Source: a virus
Length of the DNA: 27,350 nt
Virus record (IMG/VR): IMGVR_UViG_3300020467_000034
Span: 1 to 27,350 of that record
Strand: one strand, 5' to 3'
Below, one piece after another: positions 25,001-27,350 of the stretch. Positions within the stretch are counted from its first letter, which is position 1; each line of letters begins with the position of its first letter. Under the pieces are notes generated by a model that saw only the letters and a program-made list of their open reading frames with translations, was not told the DNA's origin and searched no databases. Both the position numbers and the translations under genes were made by a program.

Positions 25001-27350
25001 AGAATATTTTGAATTTGAAATTGTTAAAGTATTGACTTTCTTTATATCTTTAATCTTAGATTCTACTTTTATTTTTCTTAAAGTAGCAATTAATTTTGCA
25101 GGACCATTACCAGAAGATAAACCTCCAATAGATATTGTAGCACCTCCAGAACCATATGCGAATTTATCTGCAGATAGATTTTCTGTTGTTCCATCCTTTC
25201 TTATTAAAGTATATAATTCTTCATCATAAGGTAAAAATGTTAAATCAACATCTCCTGAAGAAATAGATCCAGTAGAATTAGAAGATATATTTACTTCATA
25301 CTGTTTTTTGACACTTAAATGAGAGTCAGATAGGTCAACACTAGAAATATGTTCTTTTGGAAATTCTGTATATAAAGTATTATCAGAAGAAGATTGGAAA
25401 TTAGAAGTTAATATCTTAAAATTTGATGGATTTATAAGATTACCTGGTAAAGCACCATCACATACACCAGTTACGGTTGTCATACCAGTAATAACTAAAG
25501 ATCTTTGAGATACACTAGTAATTCTACTAAAAGTTTCTTCATTTATTCCAGTATTTCCATAAGATACTATATTTCCAACTGTTGTAATTCCTGTAAAGAA
25601 TTTTGCAGGATCTGTACTTGTTACTGTACTTACTCCTCCACTAGCACCACTAATATTAACTTGCCCAAAATTAGAAAGAACAGATTGTTTAACATCTGCA
25701 TTAAAGGTATAAGCAGTTCCTACAATACCATAAAGAGATTTTGCATCACTAGAAGAATAATTTGTAATAGTATTAGCTATATTTCCACTTTCAATACCAT
25801 TAAATATAAATTGCTCGCCAGGAATAAATCTTCCCTGTACATTATATGCAGTAAGAGCAGTACCAGCAGACACATCATATCTTAAAAATCCTTTAGCACC
25901 ACTAGACTTACCTTTAATATGAGTAGGAGTTGTAAGAGTTACATTAGTATTGACTGTTATATCTGTATAAGATTGAACATCATATAATGCAATATCCCAT
26001 TGATTTGTACTTGGATTTACTGCATCATAAGATCCAGATTCTAATGCAAAATCATATACTCTTGCGATTCCAATTTCTTTACCTGCAGCTGCAATACCAG
26101 AACTTCCTATTCTTTGATCTCTTAAACTTAATGTGTATGTGGTAGATATCCCTAAATTAGGAGATCCGCTTACCCTATTTAAACTAAAGGTAGGTCCAGT
26201 TACATAGTTTAAACTTTGATTTTCTAAAAGTTTAGTGCTTCTTGGTTTTTTAAAATCAATAAAACTAGGTGTAACTGTTTCTACTTCATAACCTTTAACG
26301 TATGCTTTTCCTGGTGATAACTTATAAGTACCTAAATCATCACTTGGGGTTTGATTATTATATGTTAATTGAGTTTCACTAAAAATACCTTTATTTCCTT
26401 TAAAATCATTTAAAGTATTTTTAGGAGTTATTGTAAATGGATTAACATAATAATCACCAGATTCATCAGCAGTTCTTCTTGCAAATTCTTTTGCTAATTC
26501 ATTATATTGAAGATCCTTTTCAGAAGAAACAATAACTCCTTCCCTAACCTCCATTAATTCAATGAAGTTAGAAATAGCACCTGTATTATCAATAGATTTT
26601 TTAGTTAAATAAACTCTTATTTTTAATCTATCTGCACCAGGCGCATTATAATTATTAAATCCAGAAGCATTATCAGCTAAAGTCTTATCAACATCAGAAT
26701 TTATAATTTCCTCAAAGACTTCTAATCCAATCTTATAAGAAGGTCTTGTAGAGAATGGTTCTAGAATAATTGATTGTTCTGGAACATCAATAAAATACCC
26801 TCTTACAAAATATACACCACCACTTAAAACTGCTCCAGATCCTATAGATATTGCATTATCTACCGTAGATACTGTTGCACAACCTTCTCCATTTTGAATT
26901 ATAACATTTTTAGTTGATATTTGACCTTCTAATATTAAATTTTCACCAGGAATAAATGTTGCCCCTTCATCTGTTCCTGAAGATGAATCCAAATAATTTA
27001 CAAATAAAGTATATGGTTGTCCAGGTAAAGATGCTTTGTTTAAATATGCTTTTACTTGTGCTTTTACTCCCGATGTTTCTCCCCTTAAATTTTTATTTAA
27101 AATTTTATTAAGATATCTACTTACTGAAACACCAGAAAAAGAAGTATTGATTCTAACCGTAGGAAAGGCATTATTATATTTTACTCCACCACCAGTTACA
27201 GAACTTCCTTCTTTAAAAAGGTGTCCACCAAATCTTTCAATTTGATTTTGAAGAGTTGATTGCAGTCCAGTTAACTCTCTAGCCTGAACAGGAAATCCAG
27301 GTTTGAATAATGTTTTATAGTAATTCTTTTTAGGATCAAAATCGTCAAAA
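19073..27350 (-). CDS. Giant virion structural protein, DUF4815-type (5' end outside the window)
   Basis: The frame is open from the window edge to a TAG at 19075-19073, giving 2758 codons; an internal TTG at 26992 is not the start, because coding sequence continues upstream with FDPKKNYYKTLFKPGFPVQA and RELTGLQSTLQNQIERFGGH. These residues and GTYKLSPGKAYVKGYEVETV (about 335-355) mark a DUF4815-type N-terminal region known from T4-like cyanophage virions. Near 1609-1699 lies a polyproline stalk, followed by a DUF4214-like helical segment (LYKNELGIIPDQQGENWW, about 1728-1781). Then come DPLAQSFFV..GIFVTRIEVF (about 1934-1960), GIGYTP and GGYGYVVGD repeats (2173-2233) and a TRG module (2383-2416). 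It ends KDLRVIALA. Position before gp13, where T4 has its baseplate and short-fibre genes, suggests a baseplate fibre or adhesin. Function is inferred. Confidence 0.88.
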   Translation of the reverse strand, partial: FDDFDPKKNYYKTLFKPGFPVQARELTGLQSTLQNQIERFGGHLFKEGSSVTGGGVKYNNAFPTVRINTSFSGVSVSRYLNKILNKNLRGETSGVKAQVKAYLNKASLPGQPYTLFVNYLDSSSGTDEGATFIPGENLILEGQISTKNVIIQNGEGCATVSTVDNAISIGSGAVLSGGVYFVRGYFIDVPEQSIILEPFSTRPSYKIGLEVFEEIINSDVDKTLADNASGFNNYNAPGADRLKIRVYLTKKSIDNTGAISNFIELMEVREGVIVSSEKDLQYNELAKEFARRTADESGDYYVNPFTITPKNTLNDFKGNKGIFSETQLTYNNQTPSDDLGTYKLSPGKAYVKGYEVETVTPSFIDFKKPRSTKLLENQSLNYVTGPTFSLNRVSGSPNLGISTTYTLSLRDQRIGSSGIAAAGKEIGIARVYDFALESGSYDAVNPSTNQWDIALYDVQSYTDITVNTNVTLTTPTHIKGKSSGAKGFLRYDVSAGTALTAYNVQGRFIPGEQFIFNGIESGNIANTITNYSSSDAKSLYGIVGTAYTFNADVKQSVLSNFGQVNISGASGGVSTVTSTDPAKFFTGITTVGNIVSYGNTGINEETFSRITSVSQRSLVITGMTTVTGVCDGALPGNLINPSNFKILTSNFQSSSDNTLYTEFPKEHISSVDLSDSHLSVKKQYEVNISSNSTGSISSGDVDLTFLPYDEELYTLIRKDGTTENLSADKFAYGSGGATISIGGLSSGNGPAKLIATLRKIKVESKIKDIKKVNTLTISNSKYSQSGIGATTLNDGLSYSAVYGTRVQDEDICLNVPDVTKIHGIFESRNAAAPSLPTITLSNINGPTAKTQDLLQGEEFIGTKSNAIGVYVSRVNDSKINYISLNENEFESGEVITFRDSNISGLFSSKTIGSNNIVKNFTFDNGQKDTIYDYSKLLRNSDVKEPSKQLTIVFESAYFDSSDIGDITTINSYDAFKYCSLPRINETCVSNIVDIRPRVSDFSGTSHSPFEFLGRNFTASGNSAANILASDHSIVLDYSFYLPRIDRIFLSKQGNFQLVNGIPSETPELPVRIDDALEVAKVVLPAYLCDVNDVSITLTDHKRYQMKDIHKLETRIKNLEFYTSLSVLESDTANLEIRDVDGLNRFKSGFFVDDFSTTDTQIKKTINKNSIDFKNGELRPAAFCTELDLQVENISNGIRKTGRTLTLDYDESVLINQPYATRTENVTPYLVNYYSGAIELNPCSDCWVEQIQLAAKRVEVENYTSTLVQTKDGDFHCGMDNVIWDAWSTVWTGHDVNETYVDEWVINTELNRREKRRTTTTTSTRTGTRTRQGVYNHIREVITDTSQGNVVLAKEIIPYMRSRNVEFNAKRLKPGTRLYGFFDGEDMNKYVIPKLLEITMKSGVFAVGETIVGKTLDGVELIRFRSTVSNHRSGPIDDPNTFYYRNPYNRSENIPSLYSSTSEILNVDTDGLAAKAVGDYHGYVRAGIQLVGQTSNAQAEINQVRLVTDQIGSVIGSFYIPTPNVAENPKFETGMKMFRLTSSNVNSQLPGNILTDASQSYETAGVLSKNRENILSCRNINHERQVQTETEAITGGNTVTVNTTIVDIQPLPTPEPPPVPIPQPVPVPNPVPIPVPNPVPVPNPVPVYTPEPVQEPEPIPIPIYIPPEPVPVPNPEPVPVPVPESPPEAPPLPPEPVPVPTSATQVYMTIDTHDVAGGIDYTDQNDGTPSVENQVIAYVQGLYKNELGIIPDQQGENWWVDQAMGVIESGGSFQDGIDNMEHSFMNDINVKTFGATANDGVALFASTDITDVNEDAAYTGAEVAGDNALVQTVDGSGTIITNTATDTRFDTGKATAGESTQDEMWAAQLTTAYKVFAPASQIEGDKLDTQVQGWIDYLNSGDHGGIEAAMATVKNHTWNTEADKDMQAAPACNAGETDPLAQSFFVNEPNGIFVTRIEVFFSSKDDHLPCVVQLRPMQLGLPTNQVYPYSEVTLEVGEIVTSTDASVPTTVIFDAPVYLAGGQYHSVVLLSQSNNYRAWISRMGETDVQTVNAPVDEQIVVSQQPLLGSLFKSQNGVTWNASQYEDLKFKLYRANFKSFTGTVNFTNPPLTTVSDFVKPLPKDSLEISSNKIRVGLTTVLNDTALTLGNTIKQQGTNATGNYVGSAGTATGALTLTNAGIGYTPSSGSTTFSNVSLTTLTGSGRDGKANITITNGVAVAATVSQGGYGYVVGDVLTASTVGVTSLGTNLRLSVAGLSGTNELIIDNVQGIFETGAGKYLKYDNNVGVTTTLNGNFGGNVLLESTPVEISDGLHIKVNHLNHGMYSTQNSVSVNGVQSDIPATVLTTEYDASAVGSFSIEDASEFTTFENVGVGTTNIGYAMVGDELISYTGVSGNSLTGISTRGVDGTIPQLHPINSSVRKYQLSGVSLRRINKDHNLADATVTDPIGLDYYNIKIDTSENGLDRSSGVSTYPALHFNESGSIGGSFIKSTENIPFEIVRPIVENITPVGTNVNAQIRTITGSSVGGSETPFAEKPFETLSLTSNNYLDSPRMIASRINETTSLPNIVNNRSFTMNLELFTGELSLSPMVDLDRVAVILASNRVNNPITNYVTDNRVSTLIDDPNAFVYASVPVSLENPATAIKIYMTGHINLFNDIRAFYAISNDLNEEFVYNPFPGHTNLLDSGQVINPANNNGLPDKLIPKTDKLAYISREVEYKDYEYTIDNLPNFRYFAIKLIGTSTNKANPPRVKDLRVIALA
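22005..22165 (-). other. DUF4214-like segment in the giant protein
   Basis: The segment contains AYVQGLYKNELGIIPDQQGE and WWVDQAMGVIESGGSFQDGI with a following Ser-less HSFMND. The pattern LY...LGR.PD..G..YW....L..G.S matches the DUF4214 fold that occurs in surface and S-layer-type proteins of cyanobacteria and other bacteria. Here it directly follows the polyproline stalk, like a head on a stick. The match is by motif only. Confidence 0.55.
22253..22525 (-). repeat. Polyproline stalk encoded by short tandem repeats
   Basis: Ninety-one residues, about half of them Pro, are made of PVPNP, PVPVP and PEPVP units (for example PNPVPVPNPVPV). On the plus strand this appears as repeated GGTACTGG and GGATTTGGTACTGGTACT words, with a period of 6 and a higher period of 18 bases around 22420-22480. 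Such sequence is prone to length change by slippage. The protein would form a stiff, extended polyproline II rod. Confidence 0.88.

Noticed and set aside
26990-26992. TTG as the start of the giant protein
   Set aside because: The frame continues upstream to the window edge and encodes a recognisable DUF4815-type N-terminal segment.

Overview
The window is a stretch of the virion-structure and DNA-packaging region of a T4-like marine myovirus. Every gene I can support is on the minus strand, so the reading order runs from base 27350 down to base 1. The order (large fibre/baseplate-type protein, two small genes, gp13, gp14, gp15, gp16, extra structural genes, gp17, gp18, gp19, gp20, gp67-like, extra structural gene, gp21, gp22, gp23) is the T4 late-gene order with insertions. 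The AT-rich composition, the DUF4815-type giant protein and the NifU-like gene between terminase and sheath resemble phages of marine picocyanobacteria (Prochlorococcus/Synechococcus) or of SAR11. No photosynthesis gene or other host marker in the window separates these options.

Layout from right to left. (1) 27350-19073: a giant structural protein, open at its 5' end at the window edge, with a DUF4815-like N-terminal part, a 91-residue polyproline stalk and a DUF4214-like segment. (2) 19071-18471: a small coiled-coil protein and a small beta-rich protein. (3) 18446-15165: neck and tail-completion proteins gp13, gp14 and gp15. (4) 15162-14743: gp16, the small terminase. (5) 14746-10919: a 1028-residue beta-helix/fibre-repeat protein and two small beta-rich proteins, which separate the two terminase subunits. 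(6) 10896-8374: a conserved-looking 96-residue protein, an overlapping 47-residue coiled-coil gene, gp17 (large terminase), a NifU C-terminal-type Fe-S protein and a small two-CxxC protein. (7) 8289-5469: tail sheath gp18 and tail tube gp19. (8) 5428-1: head genes: portal gp20, an acidic gp67-like core protein, a probable head decoration protein, protease gp21, scaffold gp22 and major capsid protein gp23 (3' end outside the window).

Together these genes build and fill the head (gp20-gp23, gp67-like; gp16/gp17 motor), build the contractile tail (gp18, gp19, gp15) and join the two (gp13, gp14). Expression looks late: nine intergenic sites match the T4-type late promoter core (ATAAATA or CTAAATA), each shortly upstream of a structural gene. 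Four of them share bases with the stop codon of the gene before. Genes are tightly packed, with 1-44 base overlaps or gaps under 110 bases; no stretch over 300 bases lacks a gene.

No unknown defence or mobile system is visible. The oddities lie inside the virion proteins: the same small modules (GxGYTxxP repeats, a TRG-type beta module, and dispersed GI-x-T-T peptides) recur in proteins that are otherwise unrelated.
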